The translations under genes and the position numbers were made by a program. The notes below the pieces were generated by a model. The model was not told the DNA's origin. It searched no databases and saw nothing but the letters and a program-made list of their open reading frames with translations. DNA of 64,000 nucleotides from Gaiellasilicea sp963811885 (lineage in GTDB: Bacteria; Actinomycetota; Thermoleophilia; Gaiellales; Gaiellaceae), in NCBI GenBank assembly GCA_963811885.1, contig CAWETB010000012.1:1-64000 (forward strand). Direction: 5' to 3'. The number at the start of each line of letters is the position of its first letter. Position 1 is the first letter of the stretch. Below, one piece after another: positions 10,694-17,883 of this stretch.

Positions 10694-11431
10694 CTACTGC
10701 TGCTCGGCGTCCGCGTCGGTCTCGGGCTCGCCGTCGGCCTCGGCGGCCGGCTCGGCCTCGGCTGCTGCAGCCGGCTCGGCCTCGGCCTCGGTGGCCGGCT
10801 CCGCCTCGGCGTCGGGCGCCGCGGCGACCTCCGCCTCTGCGGCGACCTCCTCCTCGGCGGCGAGCTCGGCCTCGAGGATCTCCTCGGCCTCGGCCCGGTG
10901 CGCCTCGGCCTCGGCCTCCTTGGCCGCCTCGGCCTCGGCCTCCGCCGCCTCCATCGCGGCCAGCTCCTCCTCGGGCGGCAGCTCGCCGCCCTCGGGGACG
11001 ACCAGCGTCTTCACCTCGACGGTGACGTCCTCGAAGATCTGGATCGGGATCGAGTAGCGGCCGATCCGCCGGATCGAGTCGGTGCCGATCTTCTTCCGGT
11101 CGACGCGGATCTTGCGCGTGCGCCAGAGCTCGTCGGCGATGTCGGTGGTCGTCACCGAGCCGAAGAGCGCGCCGGTCGGCCCCGACTTGACGTCGAAGCT
11201 GAGCACGGTCTTCCGGAGCACGTCGGCGATCTCGTTCGCCTGGTCGACCGAGCGGGCCTCGTGCCGCGCGCGCTGGTCGTCGAGCCGCTTCAGCTCGGCG
11301 ACGCGGCCGGCGGTGGCCGGCTCGGCCAGCTTGCGCGGGAGCAGGAAGTTGCGCGCGTAGCCGCGGGCAACGTTCACGACCTCGCCGCGCAGCCCCACCT
11401 TGTCGACGTCGCTGAGGAGGATGACCTCCAT
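10694..11431 (-). CDS. rplI: Ribosomal protein bL9 with long acidic C-terminal tail
   Basis: Residues 1-150 are ordinary bL9: MEVILLSDVDKVGLRGEVV, GYARNFLLPRKLA, GSVTTTDIADEL and VTVEVKTLVVPEG. Residues 151-245 are a tail made almost only of Glu, Ala, Asp and Pro, with repeated A-E-A units and hardly any basic residue. Typical bL9 is about 148 aa, so the tail adds about 95. It is in the same open frame with consistent codon use and is followed by a TAG. Its start shares one nucleotide with the rpsR stop (TGATG). Confidence 0.95.
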   Translation of the reverse strand: MEVILLSDVDKVGLRGEVVNVARGYARNFLLPRKLAEPATAGRVAELKRLDDQRARHEARSVDQANEIADVLRKTVLSFDVKSGPTGALFGSVTTTDIADELWRTRKIRVDRKKIGTDSIRRIGRYSIPIQIFEDVTVEVKTLVVPEGGELPPEEELAAMEAAEAEAEAAKEAEAEAHRAEAEEILEAELAAEEEVAAEAEVAAAPDAEAEPATEAEAEPAAAAEAEPAAEADGEPETDADAEQQ

Positions 11432-11697
11432 CAGCGCGGCTCCACGTAGGGCAGGAGCGCCATCTCGCGCGCCCGCTTGACCGCGACGGCGACCTGCCGC
11501 TGGTGGCGCCGGCAGGCGCCGGTGATGCGGCGGTTGCGGATCTTCCCCTTCTCCGAGATGTAGCGCCGGAGCTGGTTCAGGTTCTTGTAGTCGACCTCTT
11601 CGACCTTGTCCTTGCAGAAGAGGCAGCTCTTGCGCCGCCCGGGGGCGAGCGAGGAGCCGGGACGCTTGCGCGTCTGCTGGGTTTTTGGCTGTGCCAT
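11431..11697 (-). CDS. rpsR: Ribosomal protein bS18
   Basis: An 88-aa small-subunit protein that pairs with bS6. It has the basic N-terminus, a zinc-type Cys pair (SCLFCKDK; the bS18 form with a CxxC plus CRRH) and RYISEKGKIRNRRITG, the S18 signature. It is coupled to rplI by a TGATG overlap and lies 9 nt after ssb. Confidence 0.96.
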   Translation of the reverse strand: MAQPKTQQTRKRPGSSLAPGRRKSCLFCKDKVEEVDYKNLNQLRRYISEKGKIRNRRITGACRRHQRQVAVAVKRAREMALLPYVEPR

Positions 11698-11706
11698 CTG
11701 TGTCTC

Positions 11707-12150
11707 CTAGAACGGGATGTCGTCGTCGGCCGCAGCCGCGGGGAAGTCGGCGGAGGCGCCCTGCGCCGCACCCGCGCCCTGGGGGACGAACTGGCCGCCG
11801 CCCTCGCCGCCGCCGTCACGGCTGCCGAGGAACTGGACGTTGTCGGCGACGACCTCGACCGCCTGGCGCTTCGTCCCGTCCTGGGCGTCCCACTCCCGCC
11901 ACTCGAGGCGGCCCTGGACGCCGACCGGCCGGCCCTTGGCGAGGTACTGCGCGCAGTTCTCGCCCTGGGCGCCCCAGACGGTGATGTCGAAGTAGTTCGG
12001 CTTGTCGGCCCAGTTGCCGGTCTCGTCCTTGCGGCGCGAGTTGACGGCGAGGCGCAGCGAGCAGACGGCCATCCCCGACGGGGTGTGGCGCAGCTCCGGA
12101 TCGCGCGTCAGGTTCCCGACGAGGACGACGCTGTTGATGTTCGCAGGCAT
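11707..12150 (-). CDS. ssb: Single-stranded DNA-binding protein
   Basis: A 147-aa SSB with an N-terminal OB fold (NSVVLVGNLTRDPELRHTPSG, YFDITVWGAQGENCAQYL), a Gly-rich linker and the conserved acidic tip DDDIPF that recruits repair and replication partners. Start and rpsF stop overlap (TAATG). The position between rpsF and rpsR is the common bacterial arrangement. Confidence 0.97.
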   Translation of the reverse strand: MPANINSVVLVGNLTRDPELRHTPSGMAVCSLRLAVNSRRKDETGNWADKPNYFDITVWGAQGENCAQYLAKGRPVGVQGRLEWREWDAQDGTKRQAVEVVADNVQFLGSRDGGGEGGGQFVPQGAGAAQGASADFPAAAADDDIPF

Positions 12151-12521
12151 TACTCCTCCTCCAGCGAGCTGTCGATCGGTTCGGCGACATCCTCGCGTGC
12201 GGGCCCGCCCACCGCTACTGGCTGGGTGGAACCAGGCTTATAGCGACGGGTGGCCAGGTGCCGCATCACGTCGTCGTCGATCTTGAGCACGCGCGCGATC
12301 TCGTCGAGCGTGTCACCGTCGGCGCTGAACGAGAGCAGGTGGTAGACGCCGTCGCCCTTCTTGTTGATCTCGTAGGCGAGCTTGCGGCGGCCCCAGGCAT
12401 CCTGGCCGTCCCACGTCCCCCCGCCCTTCTCGACGAGGTCGCGTGTGCGCTTGACGATCTCCTCCTGCCGCTCCTCGGGCAGGTCGGGGTCCAGCATGAG
12501 CAGAATCTCGTAGTCGATCAC
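12150..12521 (-). CDS. rpsF: Ribosomal protein bS6
   Basis: A 123-aa protein: YEILLMLDPDLPEERQEEIV, GTWDGQDAWGRRKLAYEINK, YHLLSFSA and VMRHLATRRYK are bS6 hallmarks. GTG 12521 follows an AAGGAGA site by 8 nt. First gene of the rpsF-ssb-rpsR-rplI operon. Its 213-bp leader carries a large hairpin. Family knowledge: bS6-bS18 complexes can repress their own leader in some bacteria. Confidence 0.95.
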   Translation of the reverse strand: MIDYEILLMLDPDLPEERQEEIVKRTRDLVEKGGGTWDGQDAWGRRKLAYEINKKGDGVYHLLSFSADGDTLDEIARVLKIDDDVMRHLATRRYKPGSTQPVAVGGPAREDVAEPIDSSLEEE

Positions 12522-12634
12522 GTTCCCGGTCTCCTTCCGTCGGGCTTCCCCTGGTCTTAGGCGGCCTCGCCGGCAAGCGTGAGCGGGAACGGCGCACGCG
12601 AAGACGAGGCAGGAAGCGGCCGACAGAGTAGCAT

Positions 12635-12711
12635 CCCGCCGCTCCCGGCCGGCTGCGCCTCCCGGCCGGCAGAGCCGGCCTCCGGCGCCGCCTCGTGCCG
12701 GGAGCGGCGGG
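12635..12711. repeat. Large inverted repeat in the rpsF leader
   Basis: Perfect 15-nt arms at 12635-12649 and 12697-12711 enclose a 47-nt loop, and inside it GGCCGGC-AGA-GCCGGCC forms a second stem. The structure sits 114 nt before the rpsF start on the minus strand and 24 nt before the divergent gene. It could be a folded 5' leader of the S6 mRNA, possibly a target of S6-S18 feedback, or a terminator-like block. Neither is shown. Confidence 0.6.
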
Positions 12712-12721
12712 GAGCGTCGCG

Positions 12722-12727
12722 TAGGAT
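12722..12727 (+). promoter_or_regulatory. Putative -10 element for leaderless gene at 12735
   Basis: TAGGAT ends 7 nt before the ATG at 12735. The distance places the transcription start at or next to the start codon. It is one of a dozen like sites in the window. Confidence 0.45.
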
Positions 12728-12734
12728 CTGTTTC

Positions 12735-13088
12735 ATGGGACGGCTGCTCACCGGCCTCGCCGGCGCGCTCGGGCTCGCCTGGCTCTGGCGCCGCCTGCAC
12801 CGGGAGCAGGCCCAGACGCAGGCGCCGGAACCCGACCCCGCGGCGGAGCTCCGCGAGAAGCTCGCGCAGGCCCGGGAGGCCGCCGACGACCGGGACGAGT
12901 TCGATGCAGCGGAGGGTCAGCCGGTCGACGAGATCGAGCGGACGCCGCCGGCCGCCGAGCCCGAGACTGAGCCCGACCCGGAGCCCGACTCGGAGGCATC
13001 GGTGTCGCTCGACGAGCGCCGTCGCGCCATCCACGAGAAGGCGCAGCAGGCGCTCGGCGAGATGGGCCAGCTCGGCCGGGACGAGTAG
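12735..13088 (+). CDS. Small membrane-anchored acidic protein
   Basis: A 117-aa protein with one N-terminal membrane span (residues 3-18, GRLLTGLAGALGLAWLW), then a charged helical stretch and a Glu/Pro-rich middle (residues 55-85). The C-terminal helix has LDERRRAIHEKAQQALGEM. Unrecognised. The leaderless-type start fits the TAGGAT upstream. Confidence 0.7.
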   Translation: MGRLLTGLAGALGLAWLWRRLHREQAQTQAPEPDPAAELREKLAQAREAADDRDEFDAAEGQPVDEIERTPPAAEPETEPDPEPDSEASVSLDERRRAIHEKAQQALGEMGQLGRDE

Positions 13089-13159
13089 CCCGTCCATCCG
13101 CCCGCAGGGGAAAATCGGCCTGAGCAGGCTTCTTCGCTCCGGCGGCATACTTCAGAGGG

Positions 13160-13852
13160 ATGAGCAAGCTGCCCCAGACGGACGAGCTGCCCCGGGCGGG
13201 CGAGGGGTACGACGCGGCGCGCGTCGAGGAGGCGTTCACTGCCTTCGCCGACCGCGTGCGCGAGCTGGAGGCAGTCGCGGGAGAACTGCGCGCCGAGCTC
13301 AAGTCGCTGCGCGCGGAGCGGTCCGCGCCGCCGCCCGTGCGCTTCGACGACGAGCACTGGCCGGCCGAGCCCGGCGCCCACCCGTCGCCCGACTGGGTCG
13401 CGGCGGTGCCGCCGCCGCTCGCGCGCGGCTTCACGGTGCCGCGGCTCGCGCTCGAGGCGCTGTTCCTGCTCCTCGTCGCGCTCTTCGCCGGCCTCGCCGA
13501 CCTCTCCACCGAGTGGATCGTGCTCGTGATGGTCGCGGCCTGGACGCTCGTCGTCCTCTCCGAATGGGCCGCCGCGGCGAAGCGCGCGCGCTGGCATCTC
13601 GACGAGATCGCGCCGCCGCTCGAGGCGAAGGCCGCGGACACGACCGGGCCGTGGGACATGCCGATCGTGCAGGCGACCGTGGTCGAGTCCGGCCCGGATC
13701 CGGAGTCGAAGACGATCGTGACGAAGCTGCCTGCCGACTCGGCCGAGGAGCAGGCGGTCGGCGAGACGACCCAGACTCCGAAGCGCCGCCGCGGCCTGCG
13801 GCGGCGAAAGCAGCCCGCCGAGGCCGGGGCCGCCGATCCCTGGGAGGCGTGA
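13160..13852 (+). CDS. Membrane protein with N-terminal coiled coil
   Basis: A 230-aa protein. Residues 17-52 are heptad-like (VEEAFTAFADRVRELEAV...), residues 95-135 form two hydrophobic spans (LEALFLLLVALFAGLA and IVLVMVAAWTLVVL), and the tail ends in basic RRRGLRRRK. No family recognised; the layout resembles actinobacterial envelope proteins of unknown function. Its TGA overlaps the next start (GTGA at 13849). Confidence 0.7.
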   Translation: MSKLPQTDELPRAGEGYDAARVEEAFTAFADRVRELEAVAGELRAELKSLRAERSAPPPVRFDDEHWPAEPGAHPSPDWVAAVPPPLARGFTVPRLALEALFLLLVALFAGLADLSTEWIVLVMVAAWTLVVLSEWAAAAKRARWHLDEIAPPLEAKAADTTGPWDMPIVQATVVESGPDPESKTIVTKLPADSAEEQAVGETTQTPKRRRGLRRRKQPAEAGAADPWEA

Positions 13853-14858
13853 GCTCCTCGCGGCCGTCGTTGCGGCCGCGCTCGTCGCCGTGCCCGGCGC
13901 CGCTGCCCGCCGGGACGCTCCACCCGCGCTGCGACCGGCACCGGCGCTGAAAGTCTGCTGCGGTCTCACCGCGGAGCTCTACGCCACCGGCCTGAGGCAT
14001 CCGACCGCGCTGGCGTTCGGCCCCGACGGGCTGCTCTACGCGACGCAGGACACCGGCGAAGTCGTCGTCGTCGGCCGGGGCTCCTCGAAGCCCCGCGTGC
14101 TCGCCCGCGGCTTCGCGACGCCGCTCGGCCTCACCTGGGTCGGCTCGACGCTCTTCGTCTCCGCACAGGGCTACGTCAGCCGGCTCGCCGTGCGCGGCCG
14201 CCAGGTCGTCTCACGGCGGAAGATCGTGACGCGGCTCCCGTTCGAGCGGCACCAGCAGGACACGATCGCGCTCGGCCCCGACGGCCGGCTCTACCTCGGC
14301 AGCGGCTCCACGTGCGACGTCTGCACCGAGAAGGACCGGCGCAGCGGCGCGATCCTCTCCTTCCGCCAGGACGGGAGCGACCTGCGCGTCGTCGCGCGCG
14401 GCCTGCGCAACCCGTTCGGGCTGGTCTTCGACGGTCCGACGCTGTACGTCTCGGACAATGCGCGCGACGATCTCGGCGAGAACGAGCCTGCGGAGACGGT
14501 CGTCCGCTTCAAACAGGGAGCCGACTACGGCTGGCCCCGCTGCTGGGCGAGCTGGCGGCTGCGGAAGCAGCAGGGCTCGTGCCGAGGTGTCACCCCGCCG
14601 ATCGCCTACCTCGAGCCGCACTCGTCGGCGAACACGCTCGCGCTCTGGGCGGGGACGCTGATCGTGGCGGAGTGGGGCCAGTACCTGAGCGAGCGCTGGG
14701 GCCGGAAGCTCGTGCAGGTGAACGTCCGCACCGGCCGCTCCTCGACCTTCGTCGACGGCTTCGAGCACCCGCTCGGCCTCGCGGTCGAGCCGCGGGCGGG
14801 AGCCCTGCTCGCCGGCGACTGGGGCCGCGGCGTGATCTACCGGATCAGGAAGCGCTGA
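13849..14858 (+). CDS. Secreted sorbosone/glucose dehydrogenase-like beta-propeller, frame break at the start
   Basis: A secreted six-bladed propeller of the PQQ-dependent sugar dehydrogenase / L-sorbosone dehydrogenase type: HPTALAFGPDGLLYATQDTG, QQDTIALGPDGRLYLGSGS, VVARGLRNPFGLVFD, GADYGWPRCW and EHPLGLAVEPRAGALLAGDW. The N-terminal hydrophobic run (LLAAVVAAALVAVPGAAA) is open but has no start codon in frame. Adding one C near 13855 joins it to GTG 13849 and gives VS-LLAAVV..., a normal signal peptide and a 336-aa protein. Without that repair, translation could begin only at GTG 13890. Confidence 0.83.
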
Positions 14859-15475
14859 GCGCCGCGGGCGAGCGCGCCCGCGAGCGTCTGCTGATACGCC
14901 GCACTGTGCAGGAGCGCGGACTCGCGTGGGTTGGACACGAAGCCCGTCTCGACGAGCACCACCGGCACGTCCGCCCAGTTGAAGCCGGTCAGGTCGGCGC
15001 GCTCGACGACGCCGAGGTTCCGTGCTCCCGTCGCTGCGACGAGCTCGCTCTGGAGCAGGCGTCCCGCCCGCCCGCTGGCTCCGTAGACGTCGCTCGTCCA
15101 GCCGCGGCGCCGCGCCGGCACGAGCGTCGAGATCCCGTGGACGCCCGGGTCGGTCGAGCCGTCGGCGTGGATGCGGATCATCAGCGCGGCGCCGCGCGCG
15201 TTGCAGAAGCGCGCGCGCTCGCGGTTGCCGCCGCGATAACCGACGCCGTCGCGCGTCATCGCGACCCGGTAGCCGCGGGCGCGCAGAAGCGCCCGCGTCC
15301 GCCGCGCGATCGCAAGCGCCACCGGCGCCTCACCGGCTGCGCCGCCCGGGTCCTTGATCTTCAGCTGCGACGAGCCGGGGCCGATCGGCTCCAGTTGCCG
15401 ACCGATCTCGGGGGCCGTGCCGTGACCGGGGTCGAGGCAGACGAGCGCGGCGGCGGCGGCGATCTCGGCGAGCAC
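14837..15475 (-). CDS. N-acetylmuramoyl-L-alanine amidase (Amidase_3)
   Basis: A zinc amidase that cleaves the bond between MurNAc and L-Ala in peptidoglycan. The 212-aa product has a short hydrophobic N-terminus, the zinc motif LDPGHG, RIHADGS and VETGFVSNP with the catalytic Glu. GTG 15475 starts directly after the reductase stop, which favours this start over a longer overlapping one. It converges with the propeller gene, overlapping by 22 nt. Confidence 0.9.
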   Translation of the reverse strand: MLAEIAAAAALVCLDPGHGTAPEIGRQLEPIGPGSSQLKIKDPGGAAGEAPVALAIARRTRALLRARGYRVAMTRDGVGYRGGNRERARFCNARGAALMIRIHADGSTDPGVHGISTLVPARRRGWTSDVYGASGRAGRLLQSELVAATGARNLGVVERADLTGFNWADVPVVLVETGFVSNPRESALLHSAAYQQTLAGALARGAQRFLIR

Positions 15476-15477
15476 CG

Positions 15478-16392
15478 CTAGAGGAGCGAACGAAGCTCGG
15501 CGAGCTGCTCTGCCGTCGGCTCCCACGCGCCCGCGGCCGCGTTCGCGCGCACCTGCTCCGGCTTCGTGGCGCCGGCGATCACCGAGGCAACGCCGTCCAC
15601 TGCCGCGAGCCCGCCGATCGCGACGTCGAGCAGCGAGACGCCGTGGCGCTCCGCGAACTCCCGCAGCCGATCGACGGTGTCGAGGTCCGCCTCGGCGAGC
15701 TCGCGCCCGGCCAGGCGGGTGCCCTCGGGCGCCGGCTCACCCTTCGCGTACTTGCCGGTGAGCAGCCCGCTCGCGAGCGGGAAATAGGGGATGAAGCCGA
15801 TCCCGAGCCGGCTGGAGGTCGGAAGCAGCTCCTGCTCGGCGCTGCGGCGGAGCCAGGAGTACTCGCTCTGCTCGGAGACGAACGGGGTCAGCCCTCGCTC
15901 TGCGGCGATCGCGGCCGCCTCCTCGACCATCGCCGGGGTGAAGTTCGAGGAGCCGATAGCGCGAACCGTCCCCTCCTGGACGAGCTCGTGCAGCGCTTCG
16001 AGCGTCTCTGCCAGCGGCGTGACGCCGTCGGGGCGGTGGTACTGGTAGAGGTCGATCCGGTCCGTCTGCAGGCGCCGCAACGAGTTCTCGACCGCCTTGC
16101 GGATGTACGAGCGCGTGGCACGGGCCGTCTCGCCATCGCCGAGGTCGTGGCCGAACTTCGTCGCCAGCACGACCTGGTCGCGCCGGCCGGCGAGCGCGCG
16201 GCCGATGATCTCCTCGCTGCCGCCGCGGTTGCCGTACACGTCTGCCGTGTCGAAGAAGGTGACGCCGGCGTCGAGCGCCGCGTCGATCACGGCGTGCGCG
16301 GCCGGCTCGTCGATGCGGCCGCCGAAGTTGTTGCAGCCGAGCCCGACCACGGTCACCTCGAGGTCGGAGCTGCCCAGGCGGCGCGTGCGCAT
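15478..16392 (-). CDS. Aldo/keto reductase
   Basis: A 304-aa NADPH-dependent oxidoreductase with the (beta/alpha)8 fold. Catalytic tetrad residues are visible: Asp and Tyr in FFDTADVYGN, Lys in VLATKFG, His in YQYHRPD. The C-terminal cofactor part is SVIAGATKPEQVRANAAA. Substrate cannot be told from sequence. It is upstream of the amidase (2-nt gap). Confidence 0.93.
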   Translation of the reverse strand: MRTRRLGSSDLEVTVVGLGCNNFGGRIDEPAAHAVIDAALDAGVTFFDTADVYGNRGGSEEIIGRALAGRRDQVVLATKFGHDLGDGETARATRSYIRKAVENSLRRLQTDRIDLYQYHRPDGVTPLAETLEALHELVQEGTVRAIGSSNFTPAMVEEAAAIAAERGLTPFVSEQSEYSWLRRSAEQELLPTSSRLGIGFIPYFPLASGLLTGKYAKGEPAPEGTRLAGRELAEADLDTVDRLREFAERHGVSLLDVAIGGLAAVDGVASVIAGATKPEQVRANAAAGAWEPTAEQLAELRSLL

Positions 16393-16412
16393 CCGGGCAC
16401 ACTAGTCGCACG

Positions 16413-16964
16413 ATGAGCCGAGGAGAGGGAAAGAAGTCGCTGCACGACGTGCTGCGCGCGCGGCGGGAGGCCCCGTCGCTGCTCAGCCCTGCCGAGGCGG
16501 CGCAGCGCGAGGCGGCGAGACGCCGCGAGGAGATCGAGGCCGAGGCGGCGGCTGCGCTCGAGCGCTGGCGCGACGGCCGCTCGCCCGACGCGCGCGGCAA
16601 GCTCGCGCCCGAGACCTACAACGCTCTCTTCCGGCTCAGCGAGCGCGCGTACGAGGCGACGGGCCACTGGGCGCGGCGCGTGAAGGCGCAGCTGGCGCTC
16701 GCGCCCGCCTGCGAGGTCGAGCGGTGCCGGTCCGAGACCGGCGTCTCCGCGCGCCACCTGACGCACGCGACGATCGGTGCGGAAGAGCCGGGCCGCGACC
16801 TGATCACGCTCTGCGACGGCTGTCACCGGCGCGCACAGAAGCTCGGCCGCGAGCTCGGCCGAGTCCCGCGCCGAGAGGAGATCGTGGGCCTCGATCCCCG
16901 CCGTCCGCTCTACGAGCCGGCGGACATCGCTGCGCTGAAGGCGAAGTACGGCGGCGAGAGCTGA
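16413..16964 (+). CDS. HNH-like zinc protein
   Basis: A 183-aa protein. The N-terminal half is a long charged helix (residues 20-60). The C-terminal half has CEVERC, then HLTHATIG, then LITLCDGCHRRAQ, i.e. two Cys pairs around a His-rich strand in the order of an HNH (beta-beta-alpha-metal) nuclease. A downstream extension ends PADIAALKAKYG. Whether it cuts DNA is unknown. No modification gene or mobile element is adjacent. Confidence 0.72.
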   Translation: MSRGEGKKSLHDVLRARREAPSLLSPAEAAQREAARRREEIEAEAAAALERWRDGRSPDARGKLAPETYNALFRLSERAYEATGHWARRVKAQLALAPACEVERCRSETGVSARHLTHATIGAEEPGRDLITLCDGCHRRAQKLGRELGRVPRREEIVGLDPRRPLYEPADIAALKAKYGGES

Positions 16965-16971
16965 AGGAGAG

Positions 16972-17064
16972 ATGAAGCGTGGGGGGCGCTTTGGCGGCCA
17001 CCCCCCACTGCTTCGGAAGGAGCTCTACATGGACAGCTGCGGCACGGCCCACGGAACTCGCTAG
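16972..17064 (+). CDS. Possible 30-aa peptide over a GC hairpin
   Basis: ATG 16972 follows GAAGGAGAG closely and opens a 30-codon frame ending CGTAHGTR at TAG 17062-17064. A second AAGGAG lies before an internal ATG at 17030. The frame runs through an inverted repeat (8-nt arms GTGGGGGG/CCCCCCAC, 16979-16986 and 17001-17008), so the ribosome site may be coincidence next to a terminator-like hairpin after the HNH gene. Confidence 0.25.
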   Translation: MKRGGRFGGHPPLLRKELYMDSCGTAHGTR

Positions 17065-17257
17065 TTCTCACGTCATCGGCGCGTAGGACCCGAAGCTTGA
17101 GGTCCTAGGACCTGCAGACGTCCCTCGATCGAGTGATTCTCGCCCTGAGGCACGAGCCGGGCGTCAAGTCGATGCTCGCATCCTGAATGGAAGAAGTTGG
17201 CCAGCCGCGCCGTCGTGTCGTCAGACCGGATGTTGAACGCGACCAGAGGAGAGCATC
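17065..17257. other. Intergenic stretch without a clear gene
   Basis: About 190 bp of lower GC than its surroundings. It holds repeated AGGACC/GGTCCT words near 17086-17112 but no start with a supported frame, RNA fold or promoter that I can defend. Confidence 0.4.
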
Positions 17258-17470
17258 GTGACGCACCCGTTGACGAACCACGACATTGCCCGTCTGCAAC
17301 ACCAGGAGCGGGTGGCGCTCGGCCACGCCGCGGTGCATTCGCTCGAGGCTCGCGAGGCGCGTTCGACCAAGTCCGAATCCAGTGAGCAGCGCGCCGGCTC
17401 GTGGCTCGACCGGCTCCGGCGGCGCCAGAGTGCAACGCCGCAGACACCGGCACGCACGCGAACCAGTTGA
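17258..17470 (+). CDS. Small hypothetical protein
   Basis: A 70-aa His- and Arg-rich protein from GTG 17258, which has a good AGAGGAGAG site 4-5 nt upstream. No motif is recognised. Its TGA overlaps a TTG of the next frame (TTGA), so the two may be coupled. Codon use is less GC-biased than in neighbouring genes. Confidence 0.5.
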   Translation: MTHPLTNHDIARLQHQERVALGHAAVHSLEAREARSTKSESSEQRAGSWLDRLRRRQSATPQTPARTRTS

Positions 17471-17472
17471 GC

Positions 17473-17733
17473 GTGATCGACGGCGGATCGTGCCGCCAGG
17501 CTCGCCGGACGCTGTCGATCGTGCTCGACGGCGAAGCGTCCGCAGCCGAGGTGGCAGAGACGGCTCGGCATCTTGCGGGATGCGAGTACTGCGCCCGATT
17601 CGCCGCTGTCGTCGCAGAGCTCAAGCTCTGCCTCAGAGCTTCCGGTGAGCAGCTTGAAGCGCATGTGGCTTCACGGAGCGGCCCCGGAGTCGAACCGAGC
17701 AAGCCGTGGGTTGCACGACCGGGCCGATTTTGA
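17473..17733 (+). CDS. Putative zinc-finger (anti-sigma-like) protein, antisense to tRNA-Sec
   Basis: The frame from GTG 17473 (or TTG 17467) encodes RRTLSIVLDGEASAAEV, then ARHLAGCEYCARFAAVVAEL: the H-x3-C-x2-C pattern of the putative zinc-finger domain of anti-sigma factors. No membrane span or cognate sigma factor is present. The last 20 or so codons run through the tRNA-Sec gene on the other strand, and the stop TGA is the complement of the tRNA anticodon. The true C-terminus may differ if a base is missing upstream. Confidence 0.5.
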   Translation: MIDGGSCRQARRTLSIVLDGEASAAEVAETARHLAGCEYCARFAAVVAELKLCLRASGEQLEAHVASRSGPGVEPSKPWVARPGRF

Positions 17734-17766
17734 AGACCGGCTGGGCCACCGGGCCCGTGCCGCTCC
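17674..17766 (-). tRNA. selC: tRNA-Sec (anticodon TCA)
   Basis: The minus strand folds as a selenocysteine tRNA. It has an 8-bp acceptor stem GGAGCGGC/GCCGCTCC, a D arm closing on the tetraloop CGGT, an anticodon stem CCGGT/ATCGG (one G-U pair) with loop CTTCAAA, and a long variable arm with a 6-bp stem. A 5-bp T stem carries loop TTCGACT. The 8+5 stem arrangement, the UCA anticodon (17731-17733) and discriminator G are specific to bacterial tRNA-Sec. No CCA is encoded. selA and selB lie 5-8 kb away. Confidence 0.95.
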
Positions 17767-17772
17767 GCCGCA

Positions 17773-17778
17773 ACCCTA
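17773..17778 (-). promoter_or_regulatory. Putative -10 element of tRNA-Sec
   Basis: TAGGGT on the minus strand ends 6 nt before the mature 5' end of the tRNA, so transcription would begin at or near the mature end. No clear -35 is seen. Confidence 0.4.
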
Positions 17779-17883
17779 GTTGCAAAGCGTCAGTGCAAGC
17801 ACGCGGTCAGGACGCTGTACGGATTCGGTAAAACCGCGCCGCAACGCGCTTAGGGAGGGTTCGGCAGCGGGGATGCTGGGCGC

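Noticed and set aside
17073..17702. 209-codon minus-strand frame
   Set aside because: It runs opposite the zinc-finger and small genes and crosses the tRNA-Sec 3' end. No recognisable motif.
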